A stretch of DNA of 64,000 bases, from positions 43,477,695 to 43,541,694 of the forward strand of contig CM049316.1 of assembly GCA_026874595.1 (NCBI GenBank). Direction: 5' to 3'. Both the position numbers and the translations under genes were made by a program. The first letter of the stretch is position 1; each line of letters starts with the position of its first letter. This document shows, in pieces, positions 1 to 10,960 of this stretch. This DNA is from Sipunculus nudus. Taxonomy: Eukaryota; Annelida; Sipuncula; Golfingiida; Sipunculidae. Under the pieces are notes generated by a model, which was not told where the DNA came from, made no database searches, and worked only from the letters and a program-made list of their open reading frames with translations.

Positions 1-126
1 CAAAGGAGTGATAACCTGACAAGTAGAAGTGAAAACCTAACCAAAGGAGTGATAACCTGACAAGCAGAAGTGACAACCTAACCAAAAGAGGGATAACCTG
101 ACAAGTAGAAGTGAAACCTAACCAAA
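1..126. repeat. 41-bp tandem repeat, left part
   Basis: About three copies of a 41-bp unit built around GTGATAACCTGACAAGTAGA and AACCTAACCAAA. The array starts before the window edge. It is cut by the element at 127-914 and resumes at 915, so the two parts were one array. Confidence 0.85.
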
Positions 127-914
127 CTAGAATATCAGCAGAAGCTGACGAAAGCCCTCAGCCAAAAGAACAGCGTTTAAAGGTGGTAACAGTAACAAGT
201 ATGGAATATTTGTTCTCACATGGATGTATATCTATACGTCTCAGTTATATATTTAAACTGGAACAGTATGTAATGCCTCTGTGAGTATGGTAAGACTGAT
301 CTATGGTAAGACTGATCTCATGCAGGACTTAGAGATCATACTATGTTTCATAACAATCCACCAAGTGGTTCCTGAGAAATAAGCTCCTAAGTTTTTGTTT
401 TTCAATTCTAAGGCTCTGTGACCTTGAAAAGTAGGTCAAGGTCACCCATCTTTGAAACTGACCAAGAATGTTTATATGCATCAGCACTGAAGAAATGAAG
501 TTCCTGTGTTGAATACCTTTGGAGATATCTCCCTCACTAGGCCAAAGTTGAAAAGCGAATAAAAATTAATTTAAAATCAGAAATTGTAGGTGGTGCCCTC
601 AAACTTGTGCAGCAGGTACAGACCATCAGTCCAAATGATCAAAGTAAGTTTGTGAAAATCCACCAAATGGTTCCAGAGAAATAAGCTTCTAACTGTTTTT
701 CTATAATTGGCCCCAAAACGTAGTAAAGTAGGTCAAGGTCACCCATCTTCGAACTTGACCAAGATTTTGTCAATATACATCTTCATCGAAGAAATAAAAT
801 TCCTATGGTGAATCCTTTCAGAGATATCCTGCTCAAAAGGTAAAAGTTAACAGATGCTTAACAGTTGGTCGGTCAGCTTGGGTGAAGACAATTCCCCATC
901 GGCCTTAGGGCTAA
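127..914 (+). mobile_element. Pearl/HINE-like element with two diverged core repeats
   Basis: The 5' end CTAGAATATCAGC directly follows satellite sequence ending ACCAAA. The 3' end AGGGCTAAA is followed at once by satellite sequence. A subterminal inverted repeat is visible: AGCCCTCAGCC near the 5' end against GGCCTTAGGGCT at the 3' end. The body holds two diverged copies of a roughly 290-bp core, each containing 'GGTTCC-GAGAAATAAGC' and 'GTAGGTCAAGGTCACCCATC'. The same element with the same termini lies at 60458-61134. No coding potential. Assignment to Helentron-derived non-autonomous elements is inferred from architecture; the boundaries are supported by the two independent insertion contexts. 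Confidence 0.7.
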
Positions 915-1010
915 AAAGTGATAACCTGACAAGTAGAAATGAAAACCTAACCAAAAGAGTGATAACCTAATGAGTAAAACTGATAATCTACCATCAGTAG
1001 GAGAATCCAG
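915..1010. repeat. 41-bp tandem repeat, right part
   Basis: The same unit as at 1-126 (GTGATAACCTGACAAG, AACCTAACCAAAAGA), about two copies, decaying to the right. Confidence 0.8.
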
Positions 1011-1955
1011 AAAATTTTACAACTCATCATTTTATGTTACCTCCCACTCTGCTGGGATGCCTGGGAACTAATGACAGCTCATTTCCCTCTCCCCTGCCTA
1101 CATTTCCGGCAGACACAAAATGTGAGCCTTGTCTGAAGATAATTAGCTGCATCTGGGAGCAAGCCGCACAATTAATATTGCATAGAGGTGAAGCTGGAGA
1201 AAGCTGCATCAACAGTCCACCTGCAGCCACGAATGTGTTGACAACACAGTATTTTGTCATCAAAACCTAGCGTTCAGTTTATTGTACTTTTTCACTTTCA
1301 AAGAATTATTTACTGATTTGTAGAGTGGCTAGTGGATATATCAAGCTGTAAACAACAAATCCTGTGATCTAGTTTCCTGTTAACATGTTTATTGTACTAA
1401 TATGTTCAATTTCAAACAAATATTATAGGATTCATGTACATAGAAATGATAACTGATATGTAGATGTGTATCAGTTATATCATTACCATCAGATATACAT
1501 AATCCAATAAAGATCGAGGAGATTATGAATTCTGGCTGAATTGACTTCCAGTATTTCCACCATGATACTTGATTGATATCATTTTGTTTTTTTCTTTAGA
1601 ATTTAACCGTTTCCTGACAATTCATTGGCAGATCAAGGATTTTAGGAAGGGACGAGTTTATAATTTTAACTTAGGGACTGAAACCCTAATAAAAGTATGT
1701 TAAACACTCCTGGAAGGGATGGGGCTGTTTAACCATATAAATTTGAGGAAAAACATTGCATAAAAGGTCATTTCTCCAAATAAAGTAGACGAGAAGAGCA
1801 GCTTAACCTTAGCTACTTCCTTCTAAAACCATTTGTTGTATAAATGTCAGCTTAATAACTGTTATAATTTTAAAATGTGAACAAAAAGTGAAGTTCATAT
1901 GATGAACTATAACATTAATATTGATATGTAAGTGAACAATAATATTGGTTATAAA
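1011..1955. other. Unassigned AT-rich sequence
   Basis: Open frames occur on both strands around 1030-1270, but they are short, overlap each other and show no recognisable domain. I see no gene, repeat or RNA here. Confidence 0.5.
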
Positions 1956-2080
1956 AATAATACTAATAATGATAATAAAAATAATAATTATAATGATAAT
2001 TATAATTATTATAATGATAAAAATAACAATAATAATAATAATTAAAAATAATACTTAATATTAGTACAAATAATTAATAA
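1956..2080. repeat. AAT/ATT-rich microsatellite
   Basis: An imperfect run of AATA, ATAAT and TAAT units, almost free of G and C. Confidence 0.85.
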
Positions 2081-2589
2081 AAAATTGTCCTTATACAGGA
2101 CAACCTCTGCACTGCACCATAAATCAGTTCATCATGACGTCTGTACAATATGATTCAGTCAGCAGTGGGGTTAAATTGCCATTAGTATTTGGAGAAATTT
2201 GATGAGATGCCAGGACTCTGTGTAACACCATACCTGGCTGGCCTACCTAGCAGAGACTTATATATTGATACAGGACTCATGAGATCTCTACCATCAATTA
2301 TTCATCTAGACACCCAGAGTAGCCTCAGAGGGAGTTTGCCAGGTATTAAGTAAAAGGCTACCTGAGACCATCCTGACTGTGGTATGTGATCGATAATTCC
2401 TATAATTTGAGATTATTAGACCCTGATATTGATCTGGTGCTTTCACTTTGGATGACATAAGTAAGTTCACGGTCACACTCACATAAAATTTGAGGTTAGG
2501 GTTAATTAAGGTACTAAACTATGTTCTACACAACTGTGGTTCAGTTCTCATTCTGCTTTTTTTTTGCTTAGATGTGGAATCTTATTCTA
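2081..2589. other. Unassigned sequence
   Basis: No repeat, exon or RNA recognised. A short T-rich lead-in to the next satellite begins near 2560. Confidence 0.5.
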
Positions 2590-5140
2590 TTGTTTTCCTA
2601 GTGACATATATGTTCACATCTTATTTTTTTTCTTGGTTATTTGTGGATTACTGGTAACACCAAGCCTGTTCTATTTTCCTAGTGGAGGATTCACATTCTA
2701 TTCTGTTTTCTTAGAAGTCCTGGGATAACATCCTATTATATTTTCCAAGAAAATTCTGGGATCACATCCTTATATATTTTCCAAGAAAGTTACGGGGTCA
2801 CCTATTATATTTTCCAAGAAAGTTCTGGGATCACATCCTGTGCTTTTTATATTTTCCAAGAAAGTTCAGGGATCACATCCTATTATATTTTCCTAGAAAG
2901 TTCTGGGATCACATCCTGTGCTTTTTATATTTTCCAAGAAAGTTCTGGGATCACATCCTGTGCTTTATATATTTTTCAAGAAAGTTTTTGGATCACATCC
3001 TGTGCTTTATATATTTTCCAAGAAAGTTCTTGGATCACATCCTGTGCTTTATATATTTTTCAAGAAAGTTCTTGGATCACATCCTGTGCTTTATATATTT
3101 TCCAAGAAAGTTCTTGGATCACATCCTGTGCTTTATATATTTTTCAAGAAAGTTCTTGGATCACATCCTGTGCTTTTTATATTTTCCAAGAAAGTTCAGG
3201 GATCACATCCTATTATATTTTCCTAGAAAGTTCTGGGATCACATCCTGTGCTTTATATATTTTCCAAGAAAGTTCTGGGATCACATCCTGTGCTTTATAT
3301 ATTTTTCAAGAAAGTTCTTGGATCACATCCTGTGCTTTATATATTTTCCAAGAAAGTTCTTGGATCACATCCTGTGCTTTATATATTTTCCAAGAAAGTT
3401 CTGGGATCACATCCTGTGCTTTATATATTTTTCAAGAAAGTTCTTGGATCACATCCTGTGCTTTATATATTTTCCAAGAAAGTTCTTGGATCACATCCTG
3501 TGCTTTATATATTTTCCAAGAAAGTTCTGGGATCACATCCTGTGCTTTATATATTTTTCAAGAAAGTTCAGGGATCATATCCTGTGCTTTATATATTTTC
3601 CAAGAAAGTTCTTGGATCACATCCTGTGCTTTATATATTTTCCAAGAAAGTTCTGGGATCACATCCTATTATATTTTCCAAGAAAGTTCTGGGATCACAT
3701 CCTTTTACATTTTTTAAATAAGTTCTGGGATCACATCCTTTTATATTTTCCAAGAAAGTTCCGGGGTCACCTATTATATTTTCCAAGAAAGTTCTTGGAT
3801 CACATCCTGTGCTTTTTATATTTTCCAAGAAAGTTCAGGGATCACATCCTATTATATTTTCAAGAAAGTTCAGGGATCACATCCTATTATATTTTTCTAG
3901 AAAGTTCTGGGATCACATCCTGTGCTTTATATATTTTCCAAGAAAGTTCTTGGATCACATCCTGTGCTTTATATATTTTTCAAGAAAGTTCTTGGATCAC
4001 ATCCTGTGCTTTATATATTTTCCAAGAAAGTTCTTGGATCACATCCTGTGCTTTATATATTTTTCAAGAAAGTTCTTGGATCACATCCTGTGCTTTTTAT
4101 ATTTTCCAAGAAAGTTCAGGGATCACATCCTATTATATTTTCCTAGAAAGTTCTGGGATCACATCCTGTGCTTTATATATTTTCCAAGAAAGTTCTGGGA
4201 TCACATCCTGTGCTTTATATATTTTTCAAGAAAGTTCTTGGATCACATCCTGTGCTTTATATATTTTCCAAGAAAGTTCTTGGATCACATCCTGTGCTTT
4301 ATATATTTTCCAAGAAAGTTCTGGGATCACATCCTGTGCTTTATATATTTTTCAAGAAAGTTCTTGGATCACATCCTGTGCTTTATATATTTTCCAAGAA
4401 AGTTCTTGGATCACATCCTGTGCTTTATATATTTTCCAAGAAAGTTCTGGGATCACATCCTGTGCTTTATATATTTTTCAAGAAAGTTCAGGGATCATAT
4501 CCTGTGCTTTATATATTTTCCAAGAAAGTTCTTGGATCACATCCTGTGCTTTATATATTTTCCAAGAAAGTTCTGGGATCACATCCTATTATATTTTCCA
4601 AGAAAGTTCTGGGATCACATCCTTTTACATTTTTTAAATAAGTTCTGGGATCACATCCTTTTATATTTTCCAAGAAAGTTCCGGGGTCACCTATTATATT
4701 TTCCAAGAAAGTTCTTGGATCACATCCTGTGCTTTTTATATTTTCCAAGAAAGTTCAGGGATCACATCCTATTATATTTTCAAGAAAGTTCAGGGATCAC
4801 ATCCTATTATATTTTTCTAGAAAGTTCTGGGATCACATCCTGTGCTTTTTATATTTTCCAAGAAAGTTCTGGGATCACATCTTATTATATTTTCCAAGAA
4901 AGTTCTGGGATCTCATCCTATTACATTTTTCAAATAAGTTCTGGGATCACATCCTATTATATTTTCCAAGAAAATTCTGGGATCACATCCTTTTATATTT
5001 TCCAAGAAAGTTCTGGGATCACATTCTATTCTGCTTTGCTGGTGAATTCTGGTTTCACATTACATTTTGTTTGCTGGTGATCCAGTTCTGGGTTCACATT
5101 CTATTCTTTTTTCCTAGCAACTTCTGGGTTTTACTTGTTT
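2590..5140. repeat. 42-bp satellite array with a 920-bp higher-order duplication
   Basis: Dozens of copies of a 42-bp unit (ATTTTCCAAGAAAGTTC, TGGGATCACATCCTGTGC) mixed with shorter 36-39-bp variants that lack the TGTGCTT part. Edge units (2590-2720 and 5020-5140) are strongly diverged; the centre is nearly homogeneous. The block 2990-3909 is repeated almost exactly at 3910-4829, a shift of 920 bp: translated stretches of 157 and 65 residues are identical between the two. Because the main unit is a multiple of three and stop-free, it opens a frame of 549 codons (2988-4637) that reads a hydrophobic 14-residue repeat, DHILCFIYFPRKFL. The overlapping + frames are open too, so I treat this as a by-product of the satellite, not a gene. 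Confidence 0.9.
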
Positions 5141-5482
5141 ATGTTTGTCTACTGAGATTTTTTTTTATTCAATAAAAAGTGTGCATCAAGGATTAGAATG
5201 AAAAATACAGGTCTAGCAAGGGATAAACAGAAAACAATTTGGCCCAGCTAAAATAAATATTTAGAGAATATTATATCAATTGTTTTAAGGATAGGTCTAT
5301 GGCCTATTGTTGGCACTAATGTAAGAATAAGGATGAAGGCAGCCACACAATAGGAAAAAATCCAAGAATTTAGTCATTAATTTCAAGTATCTGATAAAAA
5401 ATTGATTCATTTTAGCATATCTGTTGCAGATAAAGAATTGCTCTTGGCACTGTGTTCTAAAATATTGGAAAAACCACCCAGA

Positions 5483-5515
5483 TTTTTTTTTTTTTTTAGG
5501 GGGGGGGGGGGGGGG
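5483..5515. repeat. T15-A-G17 homopolymer junction
   Basis: Fifteen T, one A, then seventeen G. Similar G or C runs recur across the window, mostly at repeat edges. The exact length in an assembly should be treated with caution. Confidence 0.8.
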
Positions 5516-5827
5516 TAGGGGTGTTAACTTTCAAAATTAAGATTTTATGCCATACCTTATTTTGAAATAATGTTCTTTTTAAAATTTGTATCTACAAAAG
5601 ACTCCACAACACAGGCAAAACAATAAACAAATATGCCTTTTAGTTCGAAGTTTTTCAAATCTATTTGTGGAAAACTGAATATTTTCAACCATTAACATAT
5701 TTATTTAAAGTTAAAATATAAGACCATTAAAAATTGTTTTATATCTTTAAAAAATCAATAAGTTTTTCTGAACCAAATTGTAGAGAAAATATTTTAAGCT
5801 TTCAGATTATGTACATGTCAAGAAATT
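5516..5827. other. Unassigned AT-rich sequence
   Basis: No gene or repeat recognised. Confidence 0.4.
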
Positions 5828-6215
5828 CTAGAGCAGCAGTTTACAAAATATTAAGAAAACAAGATCGAGTACCTAAAATGGTGCATAATACCCCTATGAC
5901 ATTTATTGTGCCCTCTGACCTCATTAAATATACCTGATTTTTTCTGAGAATGTAAATTAGGTGGGAAACTGTATTGATAATATTCATGAGTTTCATGAAA
6001 ATCTGTCAGATTTTTAGTAAGTCATTACAGTGCCACCAAATTCTGGTGAAATCTGATCTCATTAAATATGCGTGGACTTTGCCTATAATCAAATTCAGGT
6101 TAGAAAATCCAATGGTGTATAGTTATGGTGAGTTTGGTGAAAATCAATCAAAGCCCTGGTAAGCTATCGCAGCAACACTAAAAGTTAATAGATGGATGGA
6201 AGAGTCTGATCATGG
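5828..6215 (+). mobile_element. Pearl-like repeat with about 147-bp core units
   Basis: Starts near CTAGAGCAGC. It contains about 2.5 copies of a unit with ATGGTGCATAAT, CCTCTGACCTCATTAAATAT and GAGTTTCATGAAAATC, and ends near TAATAGATGGATGG. The same core occurs at 42166-42625. No coding potential; boundaries are approximate. Confidence 0.6.
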
Positions 6216-6402
6216 GTATACTATAATACACCCCGTCATAGACAGGTGTATGAATATATAAAAACAGCAGATACACACACTTCAAGACAGTTCGGAGATC
6301 TTAACCATTAGGCAACATTTTACTTTGTAACATTACTAAGACAGGGCTCAAACTCAAAACCAGATGAACAATAGAATCTAACCTATTCAGATCTGTACCA
6401 TA

Positions 6403-6845
6403 ACTAGGGACCCATGGATCACAACACTCAGCTGAATATATATGTCTATAAGGATAAGTTTATGAGGTTTTTCAAAATAATTTAAGGGTCCTCTGATCAG
6501 TTTGAAGCTAACCAGTCTACCCAAACTGGTGTTATCATCCATAAACTAATTTGTGAATGGATGGGCTCTGTGACCTTGACCCAAAAATCCATAACTTTCT
6601 TCCACTATTGGCAGGTGAACAATATCTGAAAAATGGAAGGTTTTGGAAGAAAAGTTTGGTATAAAATTTATTCATAATCTTTCTCAAGAAGTGGGTCCTG
6701 TGACCCTGACCTGTGACCTCATGACCCCAAAATCAACAGACTTCTTACATTATTGGTGAGTCATATTTAAGTCAGGTTTGAAACCAATATGTCGATCCAA
6801 ACTGGAGTTATCTTCCTGAAACAAATATGTGGGCATCTCATACAA
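6403..6845 (+). mobile_element. Pearl/HINE-like element, CCATGG-type 5' end
   Basis: Begins CTAGGGACCCATGGATCACA followed by CTCAGCTGA, the 5' signature shared with copies near 19187, 33010, 45008 and 48508. The body has two diverged cores (CTGTGACC-TGACC, CCAAAATC, CTTCTT-CA-TATTGG). The 3' end is not clear; a 33-bp satellite follows directly. Confidence 0.55.
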
Positions 6846-7470
6846 TGTACAATAACACCTGAAAACCCACTCCTATCAGTATTGATAACACTTGAAAACC
6901 TACTCCTATAAGCCATGATATCATCTTAAAACCCACTACTATAAGCCATGTAACACCTGAAATCCCATTCCTATAAGCCATGATAATATCTTAAAACCCA
7001 TATCATACAATGTACAATAACACCTGAAAACCCACTCCTGTAAGGCATGATAACATCTGAAAACCTAACTCCTACTCTGCACAATTACACCTGAAAACCT
7101 TCTCATACCATGCATGACATAACCTGAAAACCTACTGCTACAAAGCATGATAACAACTGAAAACCTACTTCTATAACCCATGATAACACCTGAAAACCCC
7201 TCGAAATAAGGCACAACACCTGAAAACCCAACTCCTACAATGCACAATAACACCTGAAAACCTCATACAAAGCATGACAAAACCTGAAAACCCACTCCTA
7301 AAAGGCTTGATAACACCTGAAAACCTATTTCCTACAACACACAATAGTTAAAACCTGAAAACCTTATACCATGCATGACAAAACCAGAAAAACCACTGCT
7401 ACAAGGCATGATAACACCTGAAAACCCATTCCTATAAGGCATGATAACTGTGAACACCTGAAACTTACAT
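6846..7470. repeat. 33-bp tandem repeat
   Basis: About 18 imperfect copies of a unit built from GATAACACCTGAAAACC and CACTCCTATAAGGCAT, with some longer and shorter variants. It resembles the 41-bp array at 1-1010 in its GATAAC-CTGA-AACC wording and may share its origin. Confidence 0.85.
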
Positions 7471-7689
7471 AGCAGACAATAAAAATATGAAGTAATTGAA
7501 AGAGTCATTTAACTGATAATTACTTATCAAAATATACACAAATATAATCTTGAGAATATTCACCAACTGGTATAGAGAGAAAAGTATACAAGCACAGTGC
7601 TTGATTACAAATATTTAAATCATAGGATTAGTCTAAGTAATAAGGCAGTCAGTTAGTTTTGTGTAAATAACATAACAACGAGATGAGGG

Positions 7690-7954
7690 CACGATCAATT
7701 CTGGGAAGAAGCAGCGGTGGCTGGTCCCGCCCTGCAGCAGTTGTCCAATCAGCATGCAGCACGGTGGACTCACTAATAAGACCCAATTAGTGGTTACTGT
7801 CTGCCTACTGAGTCTTGTCCAATAAAGATGCCTGACTATGGGGACTGGCTTTATACTAGATTGATAAGTCCTTGAGATCAGGGGAGGACACCTGTCATAT
7901 TAATGTAAAAGTGAGCATTCAGTCAGAAAGGTACCATGCAGTGCTGCTGAACAG
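7690..7954 (+). other. Candidate promoter and non-coding first exon of the GPCR gene
   Basis: This stretch is richer in G and C than its surroundings. It has CCAAT motifs (GTCCAATCAG near 7742, GTCCAATAAA near 7808) and a weak TATA-like CTTTATAC near 7850. A strong donor, ACAG|GTAAGA, lies at 7954/7955. Pairing with the acceptor at 9572/9573 would give a 1618-bp intron in the 5'UTR. The transcription start cannot be fixed by eye, and the exon is inferred from the splice motif and position only. Confidence 0.45.
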
Positions 7955-9572
7955 GTAAGAATGGACTGCCTTGTATTGTGTGAGACTGAATTTGTCAGTC
8001 ATACTGCTGTGTTGCAATTGCATATAGTGTTTGGGTAGCAGCTTATTGCTGGATGGTTTATACAATGAATTTGAAAAAAACTTGTTGTTGGTTTGAAAAT
8101 AATTTGTTTTGGGTCTTAAATCCAATCCACAGGTTCATTTTGAGTCAGACTTTTGGACAGGCAGACTATTTCTGTGAAGTCAGAATTCTAGTCTATCAGT
8201 ATCACCATGTGAAATTGAGGCTAAATCTCTGCTGAATACAAGAACACTGTTTCTTGCACTTTAATCTTTATTTAAATTGAACTGTGAATCACTGCAACAT
8301 CACTGCTACTTAGGATATTTTTTAGTTTAACTTACACATGCATGTCTAAAATTGCATGTCAGGCAAGGCCAAATATTAATTTCAAATAAGGTTTAATTAG
8401 GGAATCATGCAGGCCTACAATATTAGAATTAAATTAGTAAACCTGTTGACAATGTTTAAATCAGTTGTTTATTAACTACTTATGCCTTTGCTGCTCTGGG
8501 AGCTAGCTGTGTTAAGAATTCATGATACTGGTCATGTTAATTATGTCACAGTCGAGCTTGAAATCCAGGCAGACTTTAAATTCAGATTTTTCAGGCAGTT
8601 TTTAAACTTGATCGGATGATATCAGACAGATTTTAAACTCGCTAAGTGAGATTTAAAATCCTGGGCTGCATGCTCCATGATTGATTTTATTCACACCTAG
8701 TCCAGATTGTGATTGAAATCTAAAATCTAAAATTGAAACTGAAAAACTGCCTAGGTGAGATTTCAATCGCAACCTCACCTAGGCAAAATCACAATCATAT
8801 TCTCATATAAATTCTGCCTGGATTTTACTCAAGACTGTGACAGATACATGTCAACTTGCATTGCACTGTGTCATGAGTAATCTTTAATGACTCATCACAT
8901 GATGTCATTTCTGATGTGTATGAAAAGGAGACAACATAGTCACTTGCCACAATGTGTATCATCTTCCATTATCATTCATTTTGACTCAACACAAACATTT
9001 TTTTGCAATACCACCAGGCTGATGTATTTACGTTACATTTTTTTTTAGCCACAGTGCATCAATTCTATAAAATAGATTGCCCAAGAATCAAAGATCTGAA
9101 ATAGTTTTAAATGTTTTTGAGAAGATACTAAAGTCTTTTCTTTTTAAGAGAGCTTATGGATTGTTATATCTGCACATAGCTTGTTTTGTAAAGTGTATTA
9201 AAAATCTATTTACAAATCTGTACTGTAACATGTTATGTCAAAGCTGATATGCAATATTTTACTGATGTTTTATAGTTTTATAGTTGTATACATGCAGTGG
9301 TTTATTTGCACAATTTTAACAGATTTTTTCAATGTTTTAATGGTTTACATGATTTTATAGTTAAGTGCCATGAGCAATTGTATGTTTTGGCATAGAATTA
9401 TATACATTATTATTAGTATTATTATTATAAATAATTATTTATTATATGGTGTTCAAATACATCTGTTCACCTCATTTTGGGGTTGTATTAAAATTCACAT
9501 CAAATATGGGTTGTGGATTGGAGAATCACTGTACCACATATGATGACCTCCCTGTTTCTTTTTATCTTGCAG
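7955..9572 (+). other. Probable 5'UTR intron of the GPCR gene
   Basis: Starts GTAAGA and ends with a pyrimidine tract and TTGCAG at 9572. AT-rich, with no ORF of note, and a short ATT-rich run at 9405-9440. Between 8560 and 8830 there are repeated AAATC/GATTT-type words around 'CTAGGTGAGATTT', a weak local repeat. Confidence 0.45.
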
Positions 9573-9589
9573 CCCGAGATGCCGAGCCT

Positions 9590-10960
9590 ATGATCATGAT
9601 GATTCACGGGGGAGGGCAGCCAAATCAAAGCTCTTCCTGGGACCAAGAGAACCATGTGCTCCTACAAACTGAGGCTGTCATATATACTTATGTCATCCCA
9701 ATAATTTGTGTCTTTGGAATATTATGTAACATGCTTAATATGGTCATACTGACCAGACAGCATATGAAAGAATCTCCTTACACCTATCTCCTGGGCCTGG
9801 CTGTCGCAGATCTCTCCGTTCTCAGCCTCTCTTTCGTCCAAAGTGTGCTGTCTAAACAATTTGGTGGCCATGGATATGGATGGAAGTTTTACGAAGCATA
9901 CATTTATTATCCAATTGCAAATTTTTTGGCAACTGCCAGTGTGTGGATTACAGTTTTCCTGACGATTGAGAGATTTATCTCAGTTCGTTACCCTCTGCAT
10001 GCTAAAGATATCTGCACAAAAGAACTAGCGAGAAAAATTGTGACCTGTATACTTGTGCTTGCATTTGTGGTAAACATTCCGCGCTTTTTCTGCCTGAGCG
10101 TACAAATATCCGCAGAGGGGTACAAAGTTGCAAGAACACCATTTATGGAGACACCTTTGAACACTGGTGTCACATGGTTCTATATCATAACGATTAATAT
10201 TGTGCCTCTGTTGACACTTATGATTCTCAATACATGCTTGTTGGTGATACTCTCTCGTGCACATCGCCAGCGAGCCTGCCTCTCACATCATAACAAACAT
10301 GATATCAAGTGGGAGCGGGAGCAACGTCGATTAACTGTCACATGTATCAGCATCATTTTCCTCTTCATCATCTGTATTTTACCATCAGCATTCTCACACG
10401 ATTCCCTTGCTGTGCTTTTATTTGGTACAAAAAACATGAAAAACATCTCCCAACTTCCTGTGTACCGACTTCTTCGAGCAGTGACTAACATGCTGGTTTT
10501 CTGCAATCTCTCCCTCAATTTTGTACTCTACTGTGTGTTTAACAACAAGTTTGCGACAACGTGTAAATACCTCATTAACTTCTTGATGTGGAAGATGTTA
10601 GGGTCCCAGAGACCTGACAGTCCATTCCGTCGATTATCAAGTATTACATCATCTGACAAAAGCCTGTCACGCTTGTGGAGTCTGGCGTTTGTGGACCGAC
10701 GCAAATCTAGCGAAAGTGACAGTTGCATCTCATCGGACTTACACCGGATTTACCGCTGCCCAGCGAGTGCCGAACAAAGTTTACGGAGGATATCTGATCT
10801 CCAAAGACAGACAATTTGTGAGGAGGAAGATCCGTTCTGTTCCGAGGGAACGAGTAAAAGACATTATGCAAATCACCGTCGGCTGTCAAAGCTCCCAAGT
10901 GAATCATCTTCGGAGTGCTCAGGCATTTTTATTGGTAAATTCCACGGAAGTATTATCTGA
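9590..10960 (+). CDS. Class A GPCR, FMRFamide-receptor-like
   Basis: Encodes 456 residues with seven helices in one exon; probably a plasma-membrane neuropeptide receptor. An open frame runs from 9446, but 9553-9572 is a good acceptor (pyrimidine tract then TTGCAG), so the first 48 codons are read as intron. The first Met after it is 9590; Mets at 9596 and 9599 have A at -3 and may be used instead. N-terminal sequon NQS at residue 12. Family landmarks: CNMLNMVIL in TM1 (N47), LAVAD in TM2 (D74), ERF at 127-129, P206 in TM5, ILP in TM6 (P265), NFVLY at 310-314 in place of NPxxY. The tail (about 320-456) is Ser-rich with four RRxS-type motifs near 347, 370, 399 and 430. Oddities: no Cys at 3.25 (Ala103), no Cys in extracellular loop 2, no Trp at 4.50 or 6.48. 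The ligand cannot be told from sequence; related neuropeptide receptors remain possible. Confidence 0.85.
   Translation: MIMMIHGGGQPNQSSSWDQENHVLLQTEAVIYTYVIPIICVFGILCNMLNMVILTRQHMKESPYTYLLGLAVADLSVLSLSFVQSVLSKQFGGHGYGWKFYEAYIYYPIANFLATASVWITVFLTIERFISVRYPLHAKDICTKELARKIVTCILVLAFVVNIPRFFCLSVQISAEGYKVARTPFMETPLNTGVTWFYIITINIVPLLTLMILNTCLLVILSRAHRQRACLSHHNKHDIKWEREQRRLTVTCISIIFLFIICILPSAFSHDSLAVLLFGTKNMKNISQLPVYRLLRAVTNMLVFCNLSLNFVLYCVFNNKFATTCKYLINFLMWKMLGSQRPDSPFRRLSSITSSDKSLSRLWSLAFVDRRKSSESDSCISSDLHRIYRCPASAEQSLRRISDLQRQTICEEEDPFCSEGTSKRHYANHRRLSKLPSESSSECSGIFIGKFHGSII

Noticed and set aside
2988-4637. 549-codon open frame and its companions in the 42-bp array
   Set aside because: The unit is stop-free and a multiple of three, so several frames stay open together. 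There is no start context, splice structure or non-repetitive domain.
9446-9589. Upstream 48 codons of the GPCR open frame
   Set aside because: They span a clear splice acceptor at 9572 and read low-complexity intronic sequence.
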